From Paenibacillus sp. FSL M7-0420 (GTDB taxonomy: Bacteria; Bacillota; Bacilli; Paenibacillales; Paenibacillaceae), in contig NZ_JBBOCJ010000001.1 in assembly GCF_038002345.1 (NCBI RefSeq), positions 4,712,001 to 4,776,000 on the forward strand: 64,000 nucleotides of DNA. Reading direction: 5' to 3'. A model generated the notes under the pieces. The model had not been told where the DNA came from and did not search any database. It saw only the letters and a list, made by a program, of their open reading frames with translations. The position numbers and the translations under genes are program-made. Positions 24,455 through 33,132 of the stretch are shown in pieces. How positions within the stretch are numbered: the first letter of the stretch is position 1; each line of letters begins with the position of its first letter.

Positions 24455-24859
24455 TCATCCCCGCAGCGAGCGGACCACGAAAGTGTGGTTGCCCTTAGGC
24501 AGGTTCTGCCCGTCACGCAGCGTCACGGAGCCTTTGGTATGTGCGATGATCGTCGCATTGAATGCAACCAGCTGGTCCCCTTTCCAGACAGTAACCGCTG
24601 ATTTGAAATAGACGGCATTATCAAACTGCAGACGTTCTCTCATAATATATCCGACCGAATGGAGAACCGGGGGCAAAGCCCTCTCTTTGGGAGCCAGAGC
24701 CTTGATGTACACAATATCGCGGAAAGGGACGGCAATCTCCTGATGCCCGATGACGGCTACCGAAGCTGCAAGATCCCATCTGCGCAGAACGCCTTTCATA
24801 ATCGTATATGGCTGCTCGCCGCAGTACATAATGACCGGTCTGCCAACCCAATGCTTCAT
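24455..24859 (-). CDS. Hypothetical protein
   Basis: A 134-residue protein of beta-rich character (VGRPVIMYCGEQPYTIMKGVLRRWD; AVPFRDIVYIKAL; GYIMRERLQFDNAVYFKSAVTVWKGDQLVAF). There is no signal peptide, membrane helix or known motif. It lies 31 bases downstream of ung on the same strand and starts with GTGGAG close to ATG, so it may be co-transcribed with ung. Function unknown. Confidence 0.65.
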   Translation of the reverse strand: MKHWVGRPVIMYCGEQPYTIMKGVLRRWDLAASVAVIGHQEIAVPFRDIVYIKALAPKERALPPVLHSVGYIMRERLQFDNAVYFKSAVTVWKGDQLVAFNATIIAHTKGSVTLRDGQNLPKGNHTFVVRSLRG

Positions 24860-24890
24860 GGCTCCACGCCCTTCCCTGTGCCTGAACTAC

Positions 24891-25559
24891 TTATACCTTC
24901 GGTATGGACCAGTCTATGCCCTTAAGCCCATGCTGCTCCAGATACTGGTTGGCCTGAGAGAACGGGCGGCTGCCGAGAAATCCGCGGTGTGCTGAGAACG
25001 GGCTCGGGTGCGGGGACTGGATCACCTTGTGTCTGCTGCGGTCAACTACCGCGCCCTTAAGCTGGGCATGGCTGCCCCACAGGATGAAGACCATCGGTTC
25101 CGTCCGCTCGTTCAGCTTCTCCATAATGGCATCCGTGAAGGTCTCCCAGCCCAGCCCCTTATGCGAATTCGGCTGGCCCTCGCGTACTGTCAGTACGGCA
25201 TTGAGCATCAGCACACCCTCTTCCGCCCAGTGCAGCAGCGATCCGTGGCCCGGCACCTCCAACCCGAGATCACTGTGCAGCTCAGCGTAGATATTGCGCA
25301 GAGACGGCGGAATCCTTACACCCGGCTCTACCGAGAAGCTAAGGCCATGGGCCTGTCCGGCGCCGTGATAAGGGTCCTGTCCCAGAATGACTACCCGGGT
25401 CTTACTGTAAGGCGTCAGCTTCAGCGCCGAGAACAGCTTGTCCTTCGGGGGATAGACTGTATACTGCTTGTACTCGCGTGCCAGGGCATAGCGCAATTCC
25501 TCAAAGTAAGGCTTCTGCGTCTCTTCCTGCAGCACTTCATCCCAATCGTTGCCAAACAT
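24891..25559 (-). CDS. ung: Uracil-DNA glycosylase (family 1)
   Basis: A 222-residue enzyme that removes uracil from DNA to start base-excision repair. Motif A is VVILGQDPYHGAGQAHGLSFSV with catalytic Asp62 and His65. VLMLNAVLTVREGQPNSHKGLGWETFTDAI is the conserved middle. The catalytic His/minor-groove loop is SPHPSPFSAHRGFLGSRPFS. Length and motif spacing match the family. ATG follows GGGAGGAG. Confidence 0.97.
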   Translation of the reverse strand: MFGNDWDEVLQEETQKPYFEELRYALAREYKQYTVYPPKDKLFSALKLTPYSKTRVVILGQDPYHGAGQAHGLSFSVEPGVRIPPSLRNIYAELHSDLGLEVPGHGSLLHWAEEGVLMLNAVLTVREGQPNSHKGLGWETFTDAIMEKLNERTEPMVFILWGSHAQLKGAVVDRSRHKVIQSPHPSPFSAHRGFLGSRPFSQANQYLEQHGLKGIDWSIPKV

Positions 25560-25630
25560 TCGGTTCTCCTCCCAATTACCCTGCTATTAGTATTGTTTCA
25601 TTATCTGTTATTAACCAGAATAACAGGAAC

Positions 25631-26296
25631 TTATTTGCGGCCATAGTCCGCCTTGATCTCGCCCCATGACTTCGTCTGCCATTTCAGCACCTTGTTGTCA
25701 TAAGTATGGCTGCGCAGCCAGCTCTCCGCCCGGTCAATCAGCTGCCAGATCTCCTCTGTAGAGGCATCCCGAGGCAAGGTCGTGGCCACCTTTTTCTGCT
25801 TGACCCATTTCATTGCATTGACAGAATCACTATAGACCGTCTTGCTGCTGCCTTCCTGCTTAAGATGAGCCAGCGCATGCACAATCGCCAGGAATTCTCC
25901 GAGGTTATTGGTACCTTTACGGATCGAACCGCAGGAGAAAATCACATCCCCGGTCTGGGTATCTACGCCTTTGTATTCGACCGGTCCGGGATTCCCCCGG
26001 GTGCCTACATCCACGGAGATGCTGTCATAATCGATCTCCTCAGATGTCTCCACTCCGGCACTCCGGCTCCAGGACTTGCCTGACTTGCTTGTGCCGGAAG
26101 TCCCTGAAGCTGCCGCACCCGTTCCCCAGTTGCCCTTCCAGCCTGCCTTGAAGGCTGTCTCAGCAGCCGCCTTGCTCTCATAGGACTTATATTTCGCTCC
26201 GGTATAATGATCCGTCTGCGCCTGACATTCCGCCCATGTATTGTAGACTCCGGGCTGCTTGCCTTCCCAGACTACGTAGTATTTCTGCTTAGCCAT
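25631..26296 (-). CDS. Ribonuclease H with N-terminal viroplasmin-like domain
   Basis: A 221-residue protein. Residues 1-50 form the caulimovirus VI/RNase HI N-terminal domain that binds RNA/DNA hybrids (YYVVWEGKQPGVYNTWAECQAQ...YKSYESKAAAETAF). A Ser/Gly/Thr linker follows. The RNase H fold (about 85-221) has SVDVGTRGNPGPV (Asp), NNLGEFLAIVHALAHL (Glu), TVYSDSVNAMKWV (Asp) and a final ADYGRK Asp. Together these give the four-acid active site that cleaves RNA in RNA/DNA hybrids. The start at 26296 has GGAGGG ten bases upstream and begins the known domain exactly. Confidence 0.88.
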   Translation of the reverse strand: MAKQKYYVVWEGKQPGVYNTWAECQAQTDHYTGAKYKSYESKAAAETAFKAGWKGNWGTGAAASGTSGTSKSGKSWSRSAGVETSEEIDYDSISVDVGTRGNPGPVEYKGVDTQTGDVIFSCGSIRKGTNNLGEFLAIVHALAHLKQEGSSKTVYSDSVNAMKWVKQKKVATTLPRDASTEEIWQLIDRAESWLRSHTYDNKVLKWQTKSWGEIKADYGRK

Positions 26297-26453
26297 TCCT
26301 ATTGCTCCCTCCTGCCGGTGTAACCTTATCCAGAATAATATTGTACTGCATACTGCGTTCTTATTGAAGTCTGAATACACCCGCACGCCTGCTGCCCTCC
26401 CGAATATCTGTCTGGATAATTACCGGCAGGCGCGTTCATACTAATACGGCAGC

Positions 26454-27029
26454 TCAGTCCAGCACAGCCAGCGTAGTATCAATAATGGTCTGGAGCTTGC
26501 CCGCATCCCTCGTTGCCTTGACCATAACCCGCAGTCCAACCAGGGCATTGTGCAGATAAGCAGCAAGCGCCGGAGCCGCATGCCGGGAGGAGAGTTCTCC
26601 AGTCTCCTGTCCATGCAGGATCAGCTGTTCCATTAATCTCTCGGTATTCAGAAAAGCTTCATTGGCCCGCTCAGCTGCTTCCGGATCATGAGCCGACAGC
26701 TCCACTGCCGTATTCACCAGCATACAGCCCTTCGGCTCCGCTTCACTTCTATAGACTGTGGCTTCGAATAAGAGGCGGATGGCTGCCTTGGCAGAGGTGA
26801 TGCCTTCGATCCGGCTCTCCAGCCTGGAGCTTTGAATGGAAGCAAAGCGTTCCAGCGCTTTTATATATAAGGTATGCTTGTCTCCAAAGGTGTCATACAT
26901 GCTTCGCTTGTGAATTCCCATGCCGGCTACAAGATCCTGCATTGACGTCTTCTCATAGCCCTGCTGCCAGAAAATCGTCATTGCCTTGAGCAATACATCA
27001 TCAATGTCAAACTCTTTGCTTCGCGCCAT
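26454..27029 (-). CDS. TetR/AcrR-family transcriptional regulator
   Basis: A 191-residue protein. The N-terminal HTH is FDIDDVLLKAMTIFWQQGYEKTSMQDLVAGMGIHKRSMYDTFGDKHTLYIKAL, typical of the family. The C-terminal ligand domain contains CMLVNTAVELSAHDPEAAERA, seen in YxaF/LmrA-like members. ATG at 27029 follows AAAGGAG at seven bases. An inverted repeat TTTACC-N15-GGTAAA upstream is a likely autoregulatory operator. No efflux gene is adjacent, so the target is unknown. Confidence 0.9.
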   Translation of the reverse strand: MARSKEFDIDDVLLKAMTIFWQQGYEKTSMQDLVAGMGIHKRSMYDTFGDKHTLYIKALERFASIQSSRLESRIEGITSAKAAIRLLFEATVYRSEAEPKGCMLVNTAVELSAHDPEAAERANEAFLNTERLMEQLILHGQETGELSSRHAAPALAAYLHNALVGLRVMVKATRDAGKLQTIIDTTLAVLD

Positions 27030-27053
27030 GATCATGCTCCTTTCGCGGTCTAT

Positions 27054-27080
27054 TTTACCATTTATAGAACGATCGGTAAA
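27054..27080. promoter_or_regulatory. Candidate TetR operator
   Basis: TTTACC (27054-27059) and GGTAAA (27075-27080) form an inverted repeat, with a CGATCG core at 27070-27075, 25 bases upstream of the TetR gene start. Confidence 0.45.
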
Positions 27081-27187
27081 TATTATTGTAGCAGTGTTAA
27101 CTAGATCACATCAATTCCGCACCAATCATTCTATATTAATTTTAAGGAAAATACCATCAGCATTACACACCCCAAGGAGGTTATCAC

Positions 27188-27739
27188 ATGAGAAAACTCG
27201 CAGTAATACTTGCGGCATTTACCCTGACCCTGCTGATCGGATGCGGCAACAATAACAAAAGTACAGAGAACACTAACACCTCAGCGAACACGGGCAATAC
27301 GGCTACCGCTGCCCCGGATGCGGTCACTTCAGCTTCAGTGGTCGACAACGGCGAAGCCTTCAAGAAGGCGATCAGCAAGGACGGCACCTGGATTGCAGCC
27401 ACCCTGAAAGACCTGAGCTTCTCCGAGGAGCTTGTGGTGGACGGACAATTCATTAACAAGGAAGAGCCTGCCCGCAAAATCGCGCTCTATACCCAGGATG
27501 CCGATCACAACATCACGAACTCCTTCAAGCTCACCGCCCCCAAATTGACGATCCGCAGCGAGAATGCCCGGATTCAGGGAGGGACCTTTGTGGGTGATGT
27601 CTATGTGGAGGCTGACGGCTTCGCCGTCGTGAATGCCACCATTGAAGGCAATGTCTATTTCTCCGATGCCAAGTACCAGGCTACCTATACGGCAGCTGAT
27701 CAGGGTAAGGTAACCGGCGTCACCGAAGTGAAAAAATAA
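27188..27739 (+). CDS. Lipoprotein of unknown function
   Basis: A 183-residue predicted lipoprotein: signal peptide residues 1-18 with lipobox LLIGC (Cys19), then an Asn/Thr/Ser-rich spacer to about residue 45. The body contains short repetitive beta-strand units (LTIRSENARIQGGTFVGDVYVEADGFAVVNATIEGNVYFSD), suggestive of a small right-handed beta-helix. ATG has AAGGAGG upstream. It precedes a metallophosphoesterase lipoprotein but is separated from it by a terminator-like hairpin. Function unknown. Confidence 0.75.
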   Translation: MRKLAVILAAFTLTLLIGCGNNNKSTENTNTSANTGNTATAAPDAVTSASVVDNGEAFKKAISKDGTWIAATLKDLSFSEELVVDGQFINKEEPARKIALYTQDADHNITNSFKLTAPKLTIRSENARIQGGTFVGDVYVEADGFAVVNATIEGNVYFSDAKYQATYTAADQGKVTGVTEVKK

Positions 27740-27752
27740 TGCGGCTGGGTGC

Positions 27753-27798
27753 GGGGTGTTCCTCTTCGGGCAAGCGGCCGGGGAGGATACCCCTTTTT
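27753..27798 (+). terminator. Terminator between the two lipoprotein genes
   Basis: GGGGT (27753-27757) pairs with ACCCC (27789-27793), with an inner CCTC/GAGG pair, and is followed by TTTTT. It lies 34 bases before the next start codon, so some read-through is possible. Confidence 0.6.
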
Positions 27799-27832
27799 CT
27801 TGTTCCTGCCCGCGAAAAGGGGTGCTGGCCTA

Positions 27833-29194
27833 ATGAAGTTCATCCGTAAATATGCTATTCTTCCTCTTCTGCTCCTGATGCTCTCCTCCTGCGGCGGACA
27901 GGATGTAGCGGAGCCGGAGCCGCAATACCGGATTCAGTCCGGCCATGATCTGAGTATTCTGACAACGAGCGACACCCATTATTTAGCGCAGGAGCTAAGA
28001 GATCTCGGACCTGCCTTCCAGCAGTTTCTGGCTGCCGGTGACGGCAAGCAGCTCGGCTACAGCAAGGAGATGATGGAGGCGCTGGGCTATGATATCGGAA
28101 TCCGCAAGCCGGATGTAATGATTATCAGCGGGGATCTCAGCAACAACGGGGAAGAAGCCAGCCATAAGGAGCTGGCCGGACATCTGAAGCGCATTGAGCA
28201 AGATACCGGAACCCGGATCTATGTGATCCCGGGCAATCATGATATCCGGAATCCCTGGGCCCGGAGCTTCCGCGATAAGCGCCAATATGCCGCAGATTCC
28301 GTGAGCGTCAAGGCATTCCGCCAAATCTACGGCAGCTTCGGTTATGATGAGGCCCTGCTGAGAGACGAGGATTCGCTCAGTTACCTGGCCGCCCCGTCGG
28401 AGGATCTGTGGCTGCTCATGCTTGATACTGCACAGTATAAGGACAATAAAGCACTGGGACATCCCCAGCTGGAGGGACGGGTCAGCGGCCGGACCCTGGA
28501 ATGGATCGCCGCCTGCGGCGCGAAGGCCGCGGCCGCAGGCGCGCAGCTCGTGACGGTCATGCATCACAGCCTGCTGAATCACAGTGAATTCATTCAGGAG
28601 GGCTTTACTGTAGAGGACCATGCCAAAGTTACAGATGCCTTGATGCAGAGCGGTGTGCGGACGGTTCTCAGCGGGCATATACACATTCAGGACATCAGTG
28701 AATATAGTCATGACGGGGAACATATCTATGACATCGCCAGCAGCGCTTTATCTGTTTTTCCCCATCAATACGGACTCTTAACCTATTCCTCCGCCCGTCA
28801 GACTCTGGATTACAGCACGGCAAGATTAGGGATGGAGCAATGGGCAGCAGCCACCGGCAATACCGATCCGAATCTGCTGGGCTTCAGGGCCTACAGTGAA
28901 GCCAGCTTCCGCAAGCGGTCTGCCACCCGGAGTTATTCCCGTCTGGCTGAAGACCCCGCTTATGCCAGCTATACGGAGGCTGAGCTGAAGCAAATGGCTG
29001 ACGTTGTCGGAAGGCTGAACGAGAATTACTTCGCAGGCTCTGCCAGTACGGGCAATGCCGCCGTGACGGCCACAGCAGGCTACCGGCTCTGGCAGGACGC
29101 CCCGGCAAGCGGAACGAGAAGCTATGTTCTGGAGATGGCCTCGCAGCAGCCGAAGAACAATCATGAACTGCATGTCCAGCTTCCTCAGCGGTAA
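27833..29194 (+). CDS. Surface metallophosphoesterase (calcineurin-like) lipoprotein
   Basis: A 453-residue predicted lipoprotein (lipobox MLSSC at about residue 20) with a calcineurin-like phosphoesterase domain. All metal-binding motifs are present in order: TTSDTHYL (DxH), IISGDLSNNGE (GD), VIPGNHDIRN (GNHD), VMHHSLLNHS and LSGHIHIQD (GHxH). Such proteins hydrolyse phosphodiesters or phosphomonoesters with two metal ions, here outside the membrane. The C-terminal 130 residues are an unassigned helical region. The start at 27833 has AAGGGG upstream and begins the signal peptide. Confidence 0.9.
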   Translation: MKFIRKYAILPLLLLMLSSCGGQDVAEPEPQYRIQSGHDLSILTTSDTHYLAQELRDLGPAFQQFLAAGDGKQLGYSKEMMEALGYDIGIRKPDVMIISGDLSNNGEEASHKELAGHLKRIEQDTGTRIYVIPGNHDIRNPWARSFRDKRQYAADSVSVKAFRQIYGSFGYDEALLRDEDSLSYLAAPSEDLWLLMLDTAQYKDNKALGHPQLEGRVSGRTLEWIAACGAKAAAAGAQLVTVMHHSLLNHSEFIQEGFTVEDHAKVTDALMQSGVRTVLSGHIHIQDISEYSHDGEHIYDIASSALSVFPHQYGLLTYSSARQTLDYSTARLGMEQWAAATGNTDPNLLGFRAYSEASFRKRSATRSYSRLAEDPAYASYTEAELKQMADVVGRLNENYFAGSASTGNAAVTATAGYRLWQDAPASGTRSYVLEMASQQPKNNHELHVQLPQR

Positions 29195-29195
29195 T

Positions 29196-29220
29196 GTTTG
29201 AAAAACTGGAAACAGGTGTA
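29196..29220 (+). promoter_or_regulatory. Possible sigma-B-type promoter of the manganese catalase gene
   Basis: GTTTGA (29196-29201) and GGTGTA (29215-29220) are separated by 13 bases, close to the Bacillus sigma-B pattern GTTTAA-N12-15-GGGTAT. An overlapping sigma-A reading TTGAAA-N15-TAAAAT is also possible. Confidence 0.3.
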
Positions 29221-29268
29221 AAATAGACAAGTATGCTTACACCTACTGCTGAGGAGATGATGATCACC

Positions 29269-30171
29269 ATGTTCACACGTATGGATGAGATTATGATTGA
29301 AATCCCGGACGTCGAGAAACCAGATCCTAATGCTGCAGCAGCCGTACAAGAGCTGCTCGGAGGCAAATTCGGTGAAATGTCAACACTCAATAACTACTTG
29401 TACCAGTCCTTCAACTTCCGCTCCAAGGACAAGCTGAAGCCCTTCTACGACCTGGTAATGAGCATTACCGCCGAGGAGCTGGGCCATGTTGAGCTGGTCT
29501 CCCACGCCGTGAACAAATGTCTAAGAGGTTCCACGGCTTATAAGAAACCGGATTCCACGCCGCTTGCGGATGTCAAAGACGCACGGCTGTCTTATCATTT
29601 CCTGGCAGGCGCACAGGGGGCCATGCCGTTCGATTCGATGGGCAATCCATGGACCGGAGCCAATGTGTTCAACAGCGGCAACCTCGTGGAAGATCTCCTG
29701 CATAACTTCTTCCTGGAGTGCGGGGCCAGAACCCATAAAATGAAGGTCTACGAAATGACCGACCACCCTGCAGCCCGGGCGGTAGTCGGCTTCCTGCTTG
29801 TCCGTGGAGGTGTTCACGTGGTCGCTTACGCCAAGGCGCTGGAGATTGCCACAGGCGTCAATGTTACCAAGCTGGTGCCTATTCCTTCCTTGGACAACAA
29901 AGCATTCAATGAAGCCAGAAAGTACGAGGAAAAAGGCGTTCATACGAAGCTGTATACCTGGAGCGATAAGGATTTCAGCTCCATTGACCAGATCTGGAAG
30001 GGTACTCACCCCGAGGACGGGCTTCCGCTTGAGGTCATTCAGGGCGTACCGGAAGGCTTCCCTATCCCCGAGGCCCCGGAATTGAAGGAAGAATTCGCAC
30101 CGGGCATCTCTGCCGAGGAATTCAAGGAGATTGCCAAACGGCTTAAAATGGCCGGGAATATTCATGACTAG
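29269..30171 (+). CDS. Manganese catalase
   Basis: A 300-residue non-haem catalase with a di-manganese four-helix bundle. Visible ligands include Glu and His in ITAEELGHVELVSHAV and in LLHNFFLECGARTHKMKVYEMTDHP, and His of LLVRGGVHVVAYAKALE. It disproportionates hydrogen peroxide in the cytoplasm; spore-coat homologues (CotJC-like) exist, but this longer form resembles the general-stress YdbD type. MFTRMDEIMIEIPDVEKPDP is the expected N-terminus; GAGGAG lies 12 bases upstream, and an ATG at 29260 is an alternative. Confidence 0.95.
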   Translation: MFTRMDEIMIEIPDVEKPDPNAAAAVQELLGGKFGEMSTLNNYLYQSFNFRSKDKLKPFYDLVMSITAEELGHVELVSHAVNKCLRGSTAYKKPDSTPLADVKDARLSYHFLAGAQGAMPFDSMGNPWTGANVFNSGNLVEDLLHNFFLECGARTHKMKVYEMTDHPAARAVVGFLLVRGGVHVVAYAKALEIATGVNVTKLVPIPSLDNKAFNEARKYEEKGVHTKLYTWSDKDFSSIDQIWKGTHPEDGLPLEVIQGVPEGFPIPEAPELKEEFAPGISAEEFKEIAKRLKMAGNIHD

Positions 30172-30211
30172 CAGCCGGAGCCAAGCATAGCGAATAATAT
30201 CACCCATAGAG

Positions 30212-30263
30212 AAGCGGATGTCCCGGAAGCCATGAACTGGCTGCCGGAACATCCGCTTTATTT
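30212..30263 (+). terminator. Terminator of the manganese catalase gene
   Basis: AAGCGGATGT pairs with ACATCCGCTT, with an inner CCGG..AGCC/GGCT..CCGG continuation, followed by TATTT. Confidence 0.8.
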
Positions 30264-30291
30264 GGGAATGGATTCTTCTAAGATCTCTACC

Positions 30292-31410
30292 TTATAGCTC
30301 CGGTAACTCCGGCTCAAGCAGTAGTAGGGTATCGGCAACAGCCCGCCCATTCACAAGCAGCACTATGGAATGCTCTCCGGGATAGTGCTTCCGTGTAGTC
30401 AGGTTGGCCCAGCGGTGGGTCCGTGTACCGGAGAGTCTGGTGCCGCCGGGCACGGTTTTGTCGGATAACAGAAACAGCTTGCGTGAGGTCTTGCCGCCGG
30501 CCTTGACGAAGTTGATCCCGTATTCAATGCGGATGCGTACCGGTCCGCCCTCCCGGATGGTCAGAGCGTATTGCAGCTCACAGTGCTCTCCGATCCGCAG
30601 TACAGCCGGGTCTGCCGTGAGGACAGCCGAGCTGACCAGCGGGGTACCGCTCTCCTCCGGAGCATATCCGAACAGCTCCATGATCTCAGGATCTGCCTTG
30701 CGGATCAGTGAGCGGCAGCCATGCCGCACAATCCAGTTCGTGTTCGCGTTACTGCCCAGCCAGCGGCGGGCGGTAGCTATCACGATATCGGGGTGATCCT
30801 TCGCGATATCGTTCAGGTTGTTGGCTACACTTTTGCGCACATAGAGTGACGGGTCAGCCTTCAGCTTCTCCAGCAGCGGCAATAGCGGAGACGGATCGCG
30901 CTTGAACACCGGCAGTGCCTGGCCCCAGGGCAGGCGGGGACGGCATCCCTCACTGGCGAGCCGCCGCACATGCTCCCCCGGATGCTCCGCCCAGATCAGC
31001 ATCTGGTCCATCATCGCTTGCGGATCACGCAGCAGGAACGGCCTGACGGCAAATTCCGCCGAGGACCTCTGGGTGAACCGCTCCAACGCCTCCATCGACA
31101 GCTCCCAGTGCTCCCCGCTTCCGCCATACACCTCCACGAAATCCGGGAAGATCAGATACGGGAAGCCGACACAGTCCTTATCTATCGCATACAATATCTT
31201 CAGCGCTTCCTCATAGGCCGGGGGCAGGCAGCTGCCCAGTGTCTCTGTAATCCTCCGCATCCGCGCCTTCAGCTCCAGCTCCTCCCACGGCTCCTTCATC
31301 GCCTCAGCCATAAAGCGGTCTGGCTCGAACGAACCGTAGACGGCTTTAATTTTCATTCCCAGGCTATGCAGGAATTCTTGGTTGTACATTGCTTTCAAGG
31401 GTTCGGCCAT
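30292..31410 (-). CDS. DNA alkylation repair protein (AlkC/YhaZ-like, HEAT-repeat)
   Basis: A 372-residue alpha-helical repeat protein. It starts MAEPLKAMYNQEFLHSLGMKIKAVYG and contains FDPDRFM-like, GFPYLIFPDFVEVYG and HPGEHVRRLASEGCRPRLPWGQALPVFKRDPSPLLPLLEKLKADPSLYVRKSVANNLNDIAKDHPD segments. These are hallmarks of AlkC-type DNA glycosylases that excise 3-methyl purines. The last 90 residues form a beta-rich C-terminal domain (immunoglobulin-like), as in the AlkC subgroup. ATG at 31410 has AGGAGG nine bases upstream. A good sigma-A promoter lies at 31490-31462. Confidence 0.88.
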   Translation of the reverse strand: MAEPLKAMYNQEFLHSLGMKIKAVYGSFEPDRFMAEAMKEPWEELELKARMRRITETLGSCLPPAYEEALKILYAIDKDCVGFPYLIFPDFVEVYGGSGEHWELSMEALERFTQRSSAEFAVRPFLLRDPQAMMDQMLIWAEHPGEHVRRLASEGCRPRLPWGQALPVFKRDPSPLLPLLEKLKADPSLYVRKSVANNLNDIAKDHPDIVIATARRWLGSNANTNWIVRHGCRSLIRKADPEIMELFGYAPEESGTPLVSSAVLTADPAVLRIGEHCELQYALTIREGGPVRIRIEYGINFVKAGGKTSRKLFLLSDKTVPGGTRLSGTRTHRWANLTTRKHYPGEHSIVLLVNGRAVADTLLLLEPELPEL

Positions 31411-31461
31411 TCTTGAGTTCCTCCTGCTGGTGTAATTAGATTCTCTTAATAATGAGAGCAT

Positions 31462-31490
31462 ACCATACGAACCGGACATCCCTGTGTCAA
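31462..31490 (-). promoter_or_regulatory. Sigma-A promoter of the alkylation-repair gene
   Basis: On the minus strand TTGACA (31490-31485), 17-base spacer, TATGGT (31467-31462), 52 bases before the start codon. Confidence 0.6.
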
Positions 31491-31583
31491 CTTTCAGCTG
31501 GATATATATACACCAACTATAGCCTATGTTCAAATCCGGCAGCCTGTCGTACAATAAGGTTTAAGTTTTTTTGTCCGCTGACG

Positions 31584-31832
31584 ATGTACTACCTCATGAA
31601 AGGACTGGGACTTTTGCCACAGACACTTGTTAAAAACATTGATTTTTTCGTAGCCGCACTGTCACAGACCTTCGTATCCGCCCTCCAGCTTGACCCTGAC
31701 GGAATGTACTCCCAGGTAGGCAGCGGAGTTGTTGAGAAATTCTCTGATGAGTATGTCCGGCTGAAAAGATTCGACGGCACCACCTCGCATTACGCCCGCG
31801 ATATTACGAAATTCCAGCACAACCATGCCTGA
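31584..31832 (+). CDS. Possible small hypothetical protein
   Basis: An 82-residue open frame with reasonable composition (YYLMKGLGLLPQTLVKNI; VSALQLDPDGMYSQVGSG) followed by a true terminator 70 bases later, which argues for transcription of this strand. There is no recognisable domain and no convincing ribosome binding site, and upstream extension to 31452 would overlap the promoter of the divergent repair gene. It may be real, but could be chance. Confidence 0.4.
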   Translation: MYYLMKGLGLLPQTLVKNIDFFVAALSQTFVSALQLDPDGMYSQVGSGVVEKFSDEYVRLKRFDGTTSHYARDITKFQHNHA

Positions 31833-31899
31833 GAAGGCTTCGGGGTCTCTTCATCAGAGGAGAAGCAGCGCTCGCCTGTGATCCTTCCTCCCCTCTTCA

Positions 31900-31935
31900 A
31901 ACGCAGACCCTGGACCCTGATCCGGGTCTGTTTTT
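31900..31935 (+). terminator. Terminator upstream of the LacI regulator gene
   Basis: CAGACCC (31904-31910) pairs with GGGTCTG (31924-31930), followed by TTTTT. Confidence 0.75.
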
Positions 31936-31956
31936 GCGTTGACTTTTCACAAAATA

Positions 31957-31968
31957 TTAACGTGTGCA
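31957..31968. promoter_or_regulatory. Candidate operator of the hexuronate LacI regulator, site 1
   Basis: TTAACGTGTGCA, preceded by AAATA, lies 80 bases before the regulator gene and is repeated exactly upstream of uxaB (33133-33144). It sits just before a -35/-10 pair TTGACT-N17-TAAACT (31983-32011). Confidence 0.5.
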
Positions 31969-32047
31969 TTCCAATAAACTATTGACTTGACGCTGCTGGA
32001 GAACTAAACTGAAATCGTTAACAATTCCATGTACCCGGGGAGAACCT

Positions 32048-33043
32048 ATGATTACCATCAAAGATATTGCCCGTGTTGCCGGTGTGTCCCATACTACCGT
32101 ATCGAGGGCGCTGAACGGCAACCCGCTGATCAAGAAGGCCACCCGGGATAAGATTGAACGGATCGCCGCCGAAATGAATTATGTGCCGAATTACAGTGCC
32201 AAGAGCCTGGTCACCAAGAGATCGTTCATCATCGGCCTGTTCTTCTCCAGTATTGAGCAGGGGACTTCCGCAAGCTTCCTGGTGGATGCCATCAAAGGCA
32301 TTACGCACAGTCTGGATGAGAACTATAATCTGACGGTAAACGGGATCGACGGTGTGCAGCATTTCAGCAATATTCAACCGCAGCGCTTCGACGGCATTCT
32401 GGTCATGAGCCAGAGCGATGAAGACAATGCCTTCATCTATCATGTGAAGAAGACGGGCATTCCGCTAGTGGTGCTGAACCGCCAGCTGGAGGACCCCGGC
32501 ATCATGAACGTGGTCGCCAATGACCGCGAAGGCGTCAAGGAAGCGATTGATTATGCTGTGCAGCAGGGTCACCGCAAGCTGGCTATTATTGAAGGCAAGC
32601 CCGGCTTCAAGTCCTCAAGCGAACGTAAGCAGGGCTTCCTGGACAGTCTGATTGCAGGCCGGCTTGCGCTGAATCCTGATTATTTTGCCCCCGGAGATTA
32701 CAGCATTGAGAGCGGATATGCGGCGATGAGCAAGCTGCTTAGCCTGGAGGACCGGCCTACGGCGGTGTTCTGCTCCAATGATGATATGGCGATTGGCGCC
32801 ATGAATGCCTGCTATGCCCACAAGGTGCAGGTGCCGGAGCAGATCTCACTGATCGGCTTCGATGATATGATGTTCGCCCGCTATACGAATCCTGCCCTGA
32901 CCACGGTCCGCAAGCCGATTGCCGAGATCAGTGAGCTCGGCATTACCATGCTGATCCAGCTGCTTCAGCAGCCGGAGACCCCGCCGCAGCAGCTGTTCGT
33001 TAAGACTTCGCTGGTGGTACGGGATACGGTTGCCGGAGTATAA
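32048..33043 (+). CDS. LacI-family transcriptional regulator (probable hexuronate regulator)
   Basis: A 331-residue regulator. The LacI HTH and hinge are ITIKDIARVAGVSHTTVSRALNG followed by KIERIAAEMNYVPNYSAKSLVTKRS. The periplasmic-binding-protein-like sensor domain carries IGLFFSSIEQGTSASFL, NDREGVKEAIDYAVQQGHRKLAII and the C-terminal ISLIGFDDMMFARYTNPALTTVRKP. It is immediately upstream of uxaBAC in the same direction and shares a 12-bp sequence with the uxaB promoter, so it most likely represses hexuronate use in the absence of galacturonate. ATG follows GGGGAG. Confidence 0.92.
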   Translation: MITIKDIARVAGVSHTTVSRALNGNPLIKKATRDKIERIAAEMNYVPNYSAKSLVTKRSFIIGLFFSSIEQGTSASFLVDAIKGITHSLDENYNLTVNGIDGVQHFSNIQPQRFDGILVMSQSDEDNAFIYHVKKTGIPLVVLNRQLEDPGIMNVVANDREGVKEAIDYAVQQGHRKLAIIEGKPGFKSSSERKQGFLDSLIAGRLALNPDYFAPGDYSIESGYAAMSKLLSLEDRPTAVFCSNDDMAIGAMNACYAHKVQVPEQISLIGFDDMMFARYTNPALTTVRKPIAEISELGITMLIQLLQQPETPPQQLFVKTSLVVRDTVAGV

Positions 33044-33132
33044 CTCTATCAATACCCCACCCGCTATTTTCTGCAGATACGGAGCCTTCCTGGACAAGAG
33101 AAGGAATTCCGGATCTTGCTTAAAATAAAATG

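Noticed and set aside
31452..31583. N-terminal extension of the small ORF at 31584
   Set aside because: It would overlap the promoter of the divergent repair gene, is Cys/Tyr/Asn rich and has no ribosome binding site.
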